A DNA stretch of 46,709 bases, from assembly GCA_020356005.1 (NCBI GenBank), contig CP070629.1:2844361-2891069 (forward strand), given 5' to 3'. A program made the position numbers and the translations under genes. The notes under the pieces were generated by a model. It worked only from the letters and a program-made list of their open reading frames with translations. It did no database searches and was not told where the DNA came from. Origin of the DNA: Thermoplasmata archaeon. Lineage in GTDB: Archaea; Thermoplasmatota; Penumbrarchaeia; JAEHCK01; GCA-020356005. Position 1 is the stretch's first letter; each line of letters opens with the position of its first letter. Shown here piece by piece: positions 33,337 through 41,190 of this stretch.

Positions 33337-34452
33337 TTACTCAACATCAATATTCCTACGAACCACTCGTTTTCTTTTTATCTTTTTTTTGGGTTCATTT
33401 GGTTCTATAATTTCGGACTCCCTGGCTCTTCTCAAAGCTTCGAAGGGCGAGATTCCCTGGACATAATGTTTAGCCCAGGACCTGTATGCAAATGCGTAAA
33501 CCAGTAATCCGCCGCCTATCAATCCAATCAAAGATCCATATTCCAGTACAACATCAAATACAATAATTGAAACCGGAATAATGAGAATCGGCATGAAGAC
33601 CCATGCCCATACCTCATCGACCTTCCAGAGTTTGAATTCCGAGGTAATTCCAACCCACCATATCGGAAATAATAATGTGAGAATATAAGGTGTATAATTC
33701 GATGGATACAGTAACATAAATATAAGTATCCCTAATGAGACGTTGATTAATAGAACATATCTTAAAAAAATAGATACGGTGGCTTCAATTGATTTTACGG
33801 GGTCATAATGCGATGGCGGATGATCCCTGAGCTTATTTATATTCAGGTTCATCCTATCCATGGTAACCTTCATATCGTCCATTTCAACCTGAACCTTCGC
33901 TACTTCACGTAATGCGGGTTCCAGTCGTGTATAGATCTCCTCTTCGAAAGTCGTATCAAAAATGTATTCCACCATGATTATACTTCTGGCTAATTTCAAG
34001 CCTCCAGCAAATGCACCTGCACCCAAAATAAGAATAATCATGTAATAAAGAAAACTCAAGTAAACAAATTCATCATTCATCATTTGATACAGTTCAATTG
34101 CCGAAATATACATAATATAAACAGAGATCGTGATAATGCAAAAAAGGCCACCGAGACCTATTTTTGTTCGTACCTTTCGTTCACGCCATTTTTTTACTGA
34201 ATCATCATATTCAATTACCTTTTTATCGAATTGCTCTGCTCGCCGTCGTCTTTTTCTTGCCCCTGATTCAATTTCTATTTCATCTGATCTTATCTTCTCA
34301 TGGGCAGTGGGGATTTCAAAATCGATATCGGATTTGTTCAATCCTTTTATTAACTCAACGTAAGACTCATCCAGAAATAATTCCTTGGGTCTATCAATGC
34401 CTTTTTTTTGTGATTTTGCAACACCTTTTCTCTTTTTTTTATCCTCAGTCAT
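33337..34452 (-). CDS. Unrecognised polytopic membrane protein with coiled coil
   Basis: 371 residues; I do not recognise the family. A highly charged Lys/Arg-rich N-terminus (about 95 residues) precedes two membrane helices (about 97-120 and 128-152), a charged helical, possibly coiled-coil segment with heptad-like Met/Val/Leu (about 165-215), four more membrane helices (about 225-328), and a basic tail. No cysteines or heme motifs of note. The start ATG 34452 has only TTAGGATT upstream. Its promoter carries the TTAACnATnGTTAA-type palindrome used by the cytochrome genes, so it probably serves the same system, perhaps in organising or anchoring complexes. Transcribed convergently with the giant cytochrome. 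Confidence 0.75.
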   Translation of the reverse strand: MTEDKKKRKGVAKSQKKGIDRPKELFLDESYVELIKGLNKSDIDFEIPTAHEKIRSDEIEIESGARKRRRRAEQFDKKVIEYDDSVKKWRERKVRTKIGLGGLFCIITISVYIMYISAIELYQMMNDEFVYLSFLYYMIILILGAGAFAGGLKLARSIIMVEYIFDTTFEEEIYTRLEPALREVAKVQVEMDDMKVTMDRMNLNINKLRDHPPSHYDPVKSIEATVSIFLRYVLLINVSLGILIFMLLYPSNYTPYILTLLFPIWWVGITSEFKLWKVDEVWAWVFMPILIIPVSIIVFDVVLEYGSLIGLIGGGLLVYAFAYRSWAKHYVQGISPFEALRRARESEIIEPNEPKKKIKRKRVVRRNIDVE

Positions 34453-34476
34453 ATAATCCTAACCAATGTGCAAATG

Positions 34477-34490
34477 GTAACCATTGTTAA
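34477..34490. promoter_or_regulatory. Operator-like palindrome before the 33337-34452 membrane protein
   Basis: On the minus strand it reads TTAACAATGGTTAC, matching 11 of 12 fixed positions of TTAACnATnGTTAA. It lies 25-38 bases before ATG 34452, just downstream of a TATA-like TATAATTAAATAA, so it would cover the transcription start, as expected for a repressor site. Confidence 0.6.
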
Positions 34491-34539
34491 CTTATTTAAT
34501 TATATTAATTATACCTATATAACTATTATTGGTTGTATT

Positions 34540-35265
34540 TTATTTACCTAATCTATATGAATCTCTGATGGTAAGAATTATGTATAGTCCCACACAAGTC
34601 GAAAACACAGCCACACCAATATCTTTTAATAATGTGACCATAAGTGATGTGAATACAAATTCATCAGCGTACTTCCCCTGTGCTTTGTAATCCTGAATAA
34701 AATAATTTCCCACATTCGGGATTACTACCGGTTTGCCACTTACCGTAACAGCTTTTGCAGTTACTTCATCTTCTTCAACCACCCAATCATCGGGAATGTT
34801 TGTACTATCTCCTTTTGTTATATAACCTTCTTCCGTGACATTTTCAATTCTATGAATAACGGGTGGATGAATCCCTCTTGGATTTTTATTATTGAACATA
34901 ATAATATCATCTTCTTCAGCATCGGTATCAACGGACTGCATCAGGACTATATCGCCTTTTTCAAAAGTAGGTGACATACTATCGGATGTAATAACCGCAA
35001 AAAAAACATAATGATTCATAAAAATATATACAACAATCAGGAAAGGAATTAAAGGTAAGAATGGTGTGATTTTATTACTCGGTACACTTATATTTCGCCA
35101 GCCGAGAAGTTTTACGTCCACTCTTCTGTTAAAATCCTTTTTGGATCTTTTATCTTTAAATTTACTCAGGTTTAATTTAAAATCTTTATTGATGGAAATA
35201 TATATGACTAAAAACACAAAGAATATTAACATACTCCACATGATGAGATATTGAGTTTGTGCCAT
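34540..35265 (-). CDS. Signal peptidase I, archaeal Sec11-like
   Basis: 241 residues. An N-terminal membrane helix and a second one near 72-92 lead into the S26 peptidase core: SDSMSPTF with the nucleophile serine near 95, VIHRIE with the histidine near 136, and ITKGDSTNIPDD with the aspartate region near 150. Histidine in place of the bacterial lysine is the archaeal/ER Sec11 arrangement. A C-terminal membrane helix (about 213-233) follows, which is longer than minimal Sec11. It would cut signal peptides of exported proteins; lying amid secreted cytochromes suggests a dedicated role, but this is inference. ATG 35265 is preceded by GTGGTAAA. Confidence 0.88.
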   Translation of the reverse strand: MAQTQYLIMWSMLIFFVFLVIYISINKDFKLNLSKFKDKRSKKDFNRRVDVKLLGWRNISVPSNKITPFLPLIPFLIVVYIFMNHYVFFAVITSDSMSPTFEKGDIVLMQSVDTDAEEDDIIMFNNKNPRGIHPPVIHRIENVTEEGYITKGDSTNIPDDWVVEEDEVTAKAVTVSGKPVVIPNVGNYFIQDYKAQGKYADEFVFTSLMVTLLKDIGVAVFSTCVGLYIILTIRDSYRLGK

Positions 35266-35306
35266 TTTACCACTGTATTTATCTGGTAATGTAAAATAAT
35301 AAAGCG

Positions 35307-35361
35307 AAAAAAAAAGGCAAACCTATCCCAAATCTAAAATTTGAGATCTGGAGATAGGTTT
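35307..35361 (-). terminator. Hairpin plus T9 terminator after the four-heme cytochrome
   Basis: Arms AAACCTATC (35319-35327) and GATAGGTTT (35353-35361) pair over 9 bases, with further pairing inside (CCAAATCT against AGATCTGG, one mismatch). On the minus strand the hairpin is followed by GCC and nine T (35307-35315). It lies just past the stop of the cytochrome at 35379 and before the signal peptidase gene. Confidence 0.7.
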
Positions 35362-35378
35362 CCAATAGAGTTTTTGAT

Positions 35379-35981
35379 CTATGGATTGTAAATACTGAAA
35401 GTCACAATCCATGTCCCAGTGGTTTGATTTGCAGTGATATTTAAACCATAATTGTAAACGAAATATCCTCCGTCCTGTATGGTTATTCCTGTATGACAAG
35501 CAATACACGCTTCATTAGCACCTTCCATCAAACTTGATGTGGTAGCGTTATTGTACAGCGGTTTGTGGGCTTCAATGGATGTTGCATTGAATTCATTGGA
35601 GATATTCGTTGCACTCGGGTCATCGTTTAATGTTGAACCACCATGACAATCCAGACACTCAACAGAAAATGCAGCATGGACAGTGCCTTTGCTTGATTCC
35701 CATGACCAATTTCCATGAGTACCTGTATCGTTACCAAATTGGGTTTGATGACAATACTTGCAAGCCGCTTCAGTATCCGATACGCCCAATGCAGACGCGT
35801 CGTGATGGTAGTTACTACCGCTCTCAATTTCAGCTTTAATATCTGCATGACAACTTGTACATACAATGGTATTAGTATCCTGCCATGTGTGTTGGTTTTT
35901 GAACATGGATATGGTGTTGGGCATGATAACTAACCCTATCACTAAAATTGCAACCCCCAGAAGCAATATCTTTTTCTTCAT
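35379..35981 (-). CDS. Small exported four-heme cytochrome c
   Basis: 200 residues: an N-terminal membrane/signal helix (about 5-22), then CTSCH near 41, CKYCH near 74, CLDCH near 107 and CIACH near 158. It is a clear paralogue of the first 165 residues of the giant cytochrome: shared FKNQH..DTNT before heme 1, EAHKPLYN/EAHRLLYD, and SLMEGANEACIACHT against SLMAGANEACVACHT. The C-terminal 35 residues are beta-like. It could be a partner or a minimal version of that protein's electron entry domain. ATG 35981 directly follows a TGA and has GGTGACTTGA as ribosome binding site. A structured leader, an operator-like palindrome and a strong terminator frame it as one unit. Confidence 0.9.
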   Translation of the reverse strand: MKKKILLLGVAILVIGLVIMPNTISMFKNQHTWQDTNTIVCTSCHADIKAEIESGSNYHHDASALGVSDTEAACKYCHQTQFGNDTGTHGNWSWESSKGTVHAAFSVECLDCHGGSTLNDDPSATNISNEFNATSIEAHKPLYNNATTSSLMEGANEACIACHTGITIQDGGYFVYNYGLNITANQTTGTWIVTFSIYNP

Positions 35982-36089
35982 TCAAGTCACCATTTCAGTT
36001 ATGTATTGTTTTGTTGTTGTCTCATTTACGATTTCCATTTGATTCATGTCATATCCGGTCAGCGATTTACGAATATCAAATATTCCCAT
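35982..36089 (-). CDS. Possible 35-residue leader peptide before the four-heme cytochrome
   Basis: ATG 36089 opens a frame (MGIFDIRKSLTGYDMNQMEI and onward) whose TGA directly abuts the cytochrome ATG, an arrangement that favours translational coupling. The frame continues open another 16 or so codons upstream without a usual start. The ATG lies within a predicted RNA stem. No family recognised. Confidence 0.3.
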   Translation of the reverse strand: MGIFDIRKSLTGYDMNQMEIVNETTTKQYITEMVT

Positions 36090-36122
36090 GGCGAATCTCT
36101 TCGCCTGGCCTATGGAAATCGC
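36062..36122 (-). ncRNA. Predicted three-way-junction RNA in the cytochrome leader
   Basis: On the minus strand three helices fit in 61 bases. P1 pairs GCGATTT (36116-36122) with AAATCGC (36062-36068). P2 pairs CCAT with ATGG and, after a one-sided 6-base bulge, GGCGAA with TTCGCC around a GAGA (GNRA) tetraloop (36086-36115). P3 is GAATAT-TTG-ATATTC (36071-36085). Helices are separated by at most two bases. The nearest TATA-like box (36151-36160) would place the transcript start about 8 bases before P1. GNRA appears only on the minus strand, which favours this strand. It resembles no riboswitch I know; it may be a regulatory leader, or chance. Confidence 0.4.
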
Positions 36123-36162
36123 AGTTTCTATGAAAAGATAATATAAACCCTAATATATAAAT

Positions 36163-36176
36163 TTAACTATGGTTAA
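36163..36176. promoter_or_regulatory. Operator-like palindrome before the four-heme cytochrome
   Basis: TTAACTATGGTTAA fits TTAACnATnGTTAA at all fixed positions. On the minus strand it sits directly upstream of a TATA-like TTATATATTA (36151-36160). The region beyond it up to 36380 is very AT-rich and has no gene that I can see. Confidence 0.65.
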
Positions 36177-36380
36177 TATATATAATAATAAAGGTTTTGA
36201 TTGTAATAATTTGTTAATATGTTCATATTACAAAATCCAAACTCATTTTTTTCCTTTCAATTATTACGCAATTGTATGGTAAAAATTATATTATTATGTA
36301 TATTTTTATAAACGATATCCATAAAATAGAGTAAATTTCAATGATTTTTTACTTTTATTCAACCCGACAATGTATTTTTT

Positions 36381-37364
36381 TTACTCCCCAAATTTATCAG
36401 CATGACTCTCGATATCGATCGATTTTTTAGCCTTTCCTAATTCATCTTTTTCTTCCGAATTCTTCTCCATTTCTACTTTCGATAAATCATCTTTACTGGA
36501 ACTTTTTTGTCCCTCTACCCTCCTTTTCTTTCTTAAGGTTTTTGAATTACCCACAGCACTGGATTTTTTCAATTGCCGCTTCTTATCACCTCTTGCAGAC
36601 AAAATCAGATAAATGCCAGCAAATAGGAATATTGGAATGAAAATAATATAATTGTTGGCTATGAAAGTTAACAGCTCATTTCTACCTGATTTACTCCCGG
36701 AATCCTCCATCCTTGAAGGGTCATAGATTTTTATTTCTACATCATAGTTGAATTTAACCCGACCTTGAATTTGTCTAGAATCGGCACTGTACTGATAATC
36801 GATAAAGTTTTTCGGGTTTTGCGCAACTCTCCATCCCTCAGGTGCTTTCAATGTTATTGTATTATTTGAATAATATTCTCCTTTTAAAACGATTGTGTGC
36901 CAGATCGCATCTGGTGTTCTAGTTGTGGTTTTCAATCCTGATTTATATTCCTCATGGACCGGCTGAGTATTATTTGTTGTTCCCGTGGCATTATAAATGT
37001 TCACCACCGTATACAAAATTGTCAATGATTTATAATCCACAAAGGTATTCTGGGTCTGCCCTAATCCTACAACCTGCTGCTGTAATGAGTTCTTGTAGTT
37101 ATCTACTTCTGTCTGGTTTACATCTCCATCATTATTTCCATAAACCGAATCGATATTAATCCTGTAATTTATTGCATCAATCTCTGTGGTTGAACTAATA
37201 GTAGTTAAAATAATATCGTCCTGAGTTTCCATATCAAAGGTAATATTAACCATTTTGTCTCCTTTTACATTTCCCACTATATAATCATTGCCAAAATCCA
37301 TTGAAATGATTAACAGAATAAATACAAGAATAACGCCTGATTTAAATATCCCAACTAACTTCAT
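36381..37364 (-). CDS. Exported membrane-anchored protein, function unknown
   Basis: 327 residues; family not recognised. An N-terminal signal/membrane helix (about 8-24) is followed by an extracellular beta-rich domain of about 215 residues with several N-glycosylation-type NxT sites and one EF-hand-like stretch (NNDGDVNQTEVDNYK, about 77-91). A membrane helix near 239-257 precedes a strongly charged Lys/Glu/Ser cytoplasmic tail of about 70 residues. The layout, large outer domain plus short charged inner tail, suggests a surface receptor or structural protein. It lies among exported cytochromes but has no heme motif and no palindrome at its promoter. Confidence 0.75.
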   Translation of the reverse strand: MKLVGIFKSGVILVFILLIISMDFGNDYIVGNVKGDKMVNITFDMETQDDIILTTISSTTEIDAINYRINIDSVYGNNDGDVNQTEVDNYKNSLQQQVVGLGQTQNTFVDYKSLTILYTVVNIYNATGTTNNTQPVHEEYKSGLKTTTRTPDAIWHTIVLKGEYYSNNTITLKAPEGWRVAQNPKNFIDYQYSADSRQIQGRVKFNYDVEIKIYDPSRMEDSGSKSGRNELLTFIANNYIIFIPIFLFAGIYLILSARGDKKRQLKKSSAVGNSKTLRKKRRVEGQKSSSKDDLSKVEMEKNSEEKDELGKAKKSIDIESHADKFGE

Positions 37365-37433
37365 ATCTTCATCTCATTCCATTTATTTTATTTTTCTATT
37401 ACTCAATACAATAACAACAATTTCAAATTGAAA

Positions 37434-38258
37434 TTAGAACCATTTATAATTCCAGGTTTCATTTATATTTGGATATGATGCAATCACATTTCCTTTGCTG
37501 TCTTTTAATTGTAAATTCAATTGTAATATTTCACCAATTTTCGGGACCTCTAATAAAAAACCTCTCACTGTATAGGTACCAACATCATCGACTGGAATTG
37601 AGTTAGCATAATTTGCCACAAATCCATTTTTTTCAATAATGAAATGAAGACCCGGTAAATTTTCCTGCTCTCTTTGTATTATTTCATCCGGGTCTATCCA
37701 GTTTCTCTTAACTTCCACATCATTGAAAACATAGGTTTCATTGATTGTACTTAATGTACAGGAGGCCTCCAGCACGGGTTCGTATTCCCAAATGATCGTA
37801 AATATCTGTCCTCCGATAGTTTTTCCTACATTGTTTATTATTTTTATTTCCACTTTTATTATTTCTCCTTTCTCGGGTTCAAATTGGAACCCGGCAGTCA
37901 ATTCATAAGTGCCATCACCTTTAAAATCCGTTGAAGTCCATTCTGTGTAGGGTTGAAAATATTCCTCTTCAACTCTTGAGCCAAATGCTATTAGATATAT
38001 TCCTGGCATATGGGATGATGTCTCCTTTGGTTTTTCAGGTAATGCAACTTCTTCATAAGAATATTCGATGGTTTCAATTGTTGGAACAGAATCAATTACT
38101 TCTACATCGATAATAACTTTGAACGAAGGTACCATTTCTTTAGTGGCTCTTAAATAAACAACAAAAATCGCGCTTAATATCAGAATTGTAATAATTGCTA
38201 AGATCCATACTATCTTTGTTTTTTTTTTCGGGCTCTTTGTATTTATTTTTGAATTCAT
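37434..38258 (-). CDS. Surface protein with two beta-sandwich-like repeats
   Basis: 274 residues; family not recognised. A basic N-terminus and one membrane helix (about 18-37) anchor an outer region made of two repeats of about 95 residues: compare HMPGIYLIAFGS, GTYELTAGFQFEPEKGEII and TIIWEYE with NLPGLHFIIEKN, GTYTVRGFLLEVPKIGEIL and ETWNYKW. Each looks like an Ig-like or beta-sandwich domain. No cysteine pairs or heme sites. Same strand as its neighbours (gaps of 25 and 69 bases), so it may share a transcript with the Ig-like cytochrome-type protein at 38284. Confidence 0.72.
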   Translation of the reverse strand: MNSKINTKSPKKKTKIVWILAIITILILSAIFVVYLRATKEMVPSFKVIIDVEVIDSVPTIETIEYSYEEVALPEKPKETSSHMPGIYLIAFGSRVEEEYFQPYTEWTSTDFKGDGTYELTAGFQFEPEKGEIIKVEIKIINNVGKTIGGQIFTIIWEYEPVLEASCTLSTINETYVFNDVEVKRNWIDPDEIIQREQENLPGLHFIIEKNGFVANYANSIPVDDVGTYTVRGFLLEVPKIGEILQLNLQLKDSKGNVIASYPNINETWNYKWF

Positions 38259-38283
38259 ATATTATTCACCGTAAAGATTTAAA

Positions 38284-39030
38284 CTAATGTTTCAAAACTT
38301 GTGTGATTATTACGATTACTGCTGCTATAATTAAGCCCAGAAGAAGCGGTAAAAAATCCAGGCCTGAATAGACCAGAAATCCATTTCCATTATCATTGGT
38401 ATTATTTGTTGATGAATTTCCTATGTTATCAATTATGATATTTTCTGTATTGTCAATATCGTCATTTACTTCTTTATCATCTTTATCATCAGGAATCTCT
38501 GGATTTTGAATCACATTGATAACAACTCCATCAGTATAATCCTTGAAGTACTTCTCACCATTTCCATGATCTTCCCGTGAGTATAAAGTATATTCGCCTG
38601 GTTTTTCCGGTGATTTCAGTTTCCAGGTAAAGGTTGCGCTTCCGGTACTATCTGCAGGTTTCTCTACATAATTGTTTGTTCCACCATTTGGATCCTCAAC
38701 GATGGTCCATCCATCGTCTGAAGGCTTGCTTCTTGTGGCTTCAAGTTCGGATACCAAAAAGACCCCGATTAATTCTCCCTCTGCTTGCTCGCTATTCTGG
38801 ACTGTAACTGTAACCGAGACATCTTCCCCGCTTCTAAGGCTATTGGTTCCGCTTTCCATTCTCATTGTGGTTTTTTCAGACTCTTTTTTATGACATGAAT
38901 TAACGCAATTGTATTCTCTGCTATCATCTCCTTTTCCACCCGGGCTCGCATTTGATGCCATATTTATACTCAGGGTAAGTATAAAAATAGTAATTAATGC
39001 TATTATTATGGTAATAATAGTTCTTTTCAT
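38284..39030 (-). CDS. Membrane-anchored Ig-like protein with a single CX3CH heme-type motif
   Basis: 248 residues. Signal helix (about 5-25), then SPGGKGDDSREYNCVNSCHKK, where CVNSCH is a CX3CH variant of the heme c motif, then an Ig-like beta domain (about 60-175), a Asn/Asp-rich linker and a C-terminal membrane helix (about 222-245). The order PGG..C..CH plus Ig-like domain resembles the choice-of-anchor V/Reeler-like exported proteins, which usually have CxxCH. It may be a monoheme surface protein. Its promoter holds a perfect TTAACTATAGTTAA 17 bases before ATG 39030, tying it to the cytochrome genes. Confidence 0.72.
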   Translation of the reverse strand: MKRTIITIIIALITIFILTLSINMASNASPGGKGDDSREYNCVNSCHKKESEKTTMRMESGTNSLRSGEDVSVTVTVQNSEQAEGELIGVFLVSELEATRSKPSDDGWTIVEDPNGGTNNYVEKPADSTGSATFTWKLKSPEKPGEYTLYSREDHGNGEKYFKDYTDGVVINVIQNPEIPDDKDDKEVNDDIDNTENIIIDNIGNSSTNNTNDNGNGFLVYSGLDFLPLLLGLIIAAVIVIITQVLKH

Positions 39031-39046
39031 ACGGCATTACCTTTTA

Positions 39047-39060
39047 TTAACTATAGTTAA
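39047..39060. promoter_or_regulatory. Operator-like palindrome before the CX3CH protein
   Basis: Perfect palindrome TTAACTATAGTTAA 17 bases before ATG 39030, next to a TATA-like AAAAAATATTAA on the minus strand, so it likely overlaps the promoter. The rest of the gap to 39269 is AT-rich and empty. Confidence 0.7.
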
Positions 39061-39269
39061 TATTTTTTTCATATTTGTAATTTATTTGAAATTGACTTTA
39101 CCTAGTGAATAAAAATCAATATTGGAACATAAAATAGTATACATACTTTTTTTAAAATAATCATAATATACTGACTTTATAAATATATTATAATTAAAAG
39201 ATATTATAAGATTAATATATAAAATAATAAAAACTAAGTATCAAAAGCAAGTGGTAGTACTATTTTTTT

Positions 39270-40820
39270 CTAATCTCCTTTTTTTTCTTCAACCGAAGAA
39301 TCCAGGCCGGTTTTTATTACTACTTTTTTGCCACTTTTGGATTCCATTTTCAACCGTTGTCTGATTAGCATAAAATTCCAGATCAATAAAATGAAGACAA
39401 TCACAATTAGAATGGCGAGCCACCAGAAATACGATGTCTCATCTTCTGCATCTTTTTCCTCAACCGGTTGTGGTTGAGCGGTAGCATTTCTCCGTATCTC
39501 CTCTGCCATATGTTCAATCTCTTCGCGGTCATGCAGCAGATCATAGAATCCATGCCATTGTACGTAATCAGGACCAGCCATAAATGCACCCATTCTGGCT
39601 CTCCGCCCTTCATGATGCCACATTTCGTATATCTCGAATTCAATAGGTTCATCAAAGCTTTCCGGTGTCAGCAATCCATCTTCATATAATTGGGTCACAA
39701 TTTCCTTGGTATCAAGATATGTTTTGTTGTAGAGTTCCACCACCACATCCGCTTGCTCATAGAAATTCTCCACCCAAGTAGTAGAATGACATTGCTTGCA
39801 AACCTGCATCATTCGGGCCTGTTTTTCCTGCCAGCTCGAGCCATCACTTATGGCATAGCCCAGTGAATTTGCGGTATTGTCGGTCCTTTTGGAAATCTCG
39901 GTTTCAAGTTCCCAGGATAATCTGGAACTCACATCATGCGTTGTGGGTACCCCGGGTCCTGCGGAGGACATATGACAGCTTGCACATGTAGGTGCGCGGT
40001 AATCCACACCGGCCTGCCACTCATCTTTTGTCCAATTCCAGCTGTCACCCTCTGCTGAGTAAATATTACCGTGTTTCGATTCCATGTAGATTTCTATCTG
40101 GGGATGGTCGGGCCCCATATGACACTGGCCGCATGTTTCAGGATGCCGCGCTTCTGCAATTGAAAACGAATGGCGGGAATGGCATGAAGAACAACTGCCT
40201 TTGCTGCCATCGGGGTTAATTCTGCCGATACCGTTGTTTGGCCAAACTGTGAATTCTTCTGTACTTTTACCCGTCATATTGGTGCCGTGACATGCCTGGC
40301 AGCCCCTCATTGTCGCTCCGTGACTCAATTCCTCACCGTAACGGAGAATATACTCACCTTCGATCTGACTTTCGAGATAGGGGAGTTTTTGTTTGTCATA
40401 CAATAATTCATAATACTCCGCACCATAAGCATGCAGGCTTCTATCGAATTCCTCAACTTCATCATAATGGCAGTTGGCGCAGTCCTTCGGAGAAACCAAC
40501 GGAGATATATAGTAATTATTATGCAGCATCGCATCAGGATCCGTTGGTGCAGCTTCATGGCAGTCGATACAGGTTACATTCTCTTCTGCATGTACGCTGC
40601 CTTCCCAATCGGCAATGATTCCTTCAAGAACCCCTGAGGCTTTATGACAATCGATACATTCATCAGTTTCTGCTCTCGATTGTTCGCCTGTGGACGGCGA
40701 GGTAGTAATAATTAATACGATTGTTAATGCCAAAAAAATCGCGGGAGGTAGGCCGTAAATCAGAATTCGTTTCTTATTTCTTTTCAATTTTTCGAAAAAG
40801 AGAGGCAGGTGGACTTTCAC
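39270..40820 (-). CDS. Membrane-anchored octaheme cytochrome c, HAO-like
   Basis: 516 residues. N-terminal membrane helix (about 19-39), eight CxxCH motifs (near 55, 84, 114, 174, 210, 230, 279, 341), and a C-terminal membrane helix (about 467-488). The hydroxylamine oxidoreductase family marks are present: CGQCHMGPDHPQIE, MESKHG, and HHEGRRARMGAFMAGPDY with YVQWHGFYDLL. HAO homologues oxidise hydroxylamine or hydrazine or, in the reverse type, reduce nitrite or hydroxylamine; I cannot tell from motif reading alone whether the cross-linking tyrosine is present. Start GTG 40820 follows CGGAGGT by 6 bases; a TTG at 40838 is the alternative. Divergent from the 17-heme NapC-like gene, with a shared palindrome, suggesting that protein as its electron partner. 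Confidence 0.9.
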   Translation of the reverse strand: MKVHLPLFFEKLKRNKKRILIYGLPPAIFLALTIVLIITTSPSTGEQSRAETDECIDCHKASGVLEGIIADWEGSVHAEENVTCIDCHEAAPTDPDAMLHNNYYISPLVSPKDCANCHYDEVEEFDRSLHAYGAEYYELLYDKQKLPYLESQIEGEYILRYGEELSHGATMRGCQACHGTNMTGKSTEEFTVWPNNGIGRINPDGSKGSCSSCHSRHSFSIAEARHPETCGQCHMGPDHPQIEIYMESKHGNIYSAEGDSWNWTKDEWQAGVDYRAPTCASCHMSSAGPGVPTTHDVSSRLSWELETEISKRTDNTANSLGYAISDGSSWQEKQARMMQVCKQCHSTTWVENFYEQADVVVELYNKTYLDTKEIVTQLYEDGLLTPESFDEPIEFEIYEMWHHEGRRARMGAFMAGPDYVQWHGFYDLLHDREEIEHMAEEIRRNATAQPQPVEEKDAEDETSYFWWLAILIVIVFILLIWNFMLIRQRLKMESKSGKKVVIKTGLDSSVEEKKGD

Positions 40821-40855
40821 GATATAACCTCCGGGCAAAAGTGTATATAACTTTG

Positions 40856-40867
40856 TATTTATATACT
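40856..40867 (-). promoter_or_regulatory. TATA box of the octaheme gene
   Basis: AGTATATAAATA on the minus strand is a good archaeal TATA box, about 25 bases before the ribosome binding site at 40827-40833, giving a leader of roughly 15 bases. Confidence 0.55.
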
Positions 40868-40996
40868 TTCGGATAAGTAAAATATTTATTTTTTATTTCA
40901 AATTTTTGTTAAAAAACCCTATCATTTCTAATTGATACCTGATTATATAAGTAAAGAAGTCAAGTTGAAGTTATCAAAGTAAAAAGCGGGCGAAAA

Positions 40997-41010
40997 TTAA
41001 CTATAGTTAA
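40997..41010. promoter_or_regulatory. Operator-like palindrome between divergent cytochrome genes
   Basis: Perfect TTAACTATAGTTAA in the 370-base gap between the octaheme gene (minus) and the NapC-like multiheme gene (plus), 177 and 181 bases from their proposed starts. A possible plus-strand TATA (CTTATAAAAA) lies at 41126-41135. No gene is seen in the gap. Confidence 0.7.
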
Positions 41011-41190
41011 CGTTTATTGATGCTGGAAATAATGATTACAGAAATTTTAATTTTAGATGTCAGTGATGAGTTCTTATCGATAAATTTATTAATTTATACA
41101 TTAATCGGCTTTTTGATATTTAACTTATAAAAACCAGCCAGCAAGTAATCAGTGCAATTATAAAAAAATGGTTCATTGGAGGAATAATTC

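Noticed and set aside
36062-36122. A 7-pair closing stem that resembles a tRNA acceptor stem
   Set aside because: The element is only 61 bases, has three helices rather than four arms, and lacks a T-loop and a CCA context; it is not a tRNA.
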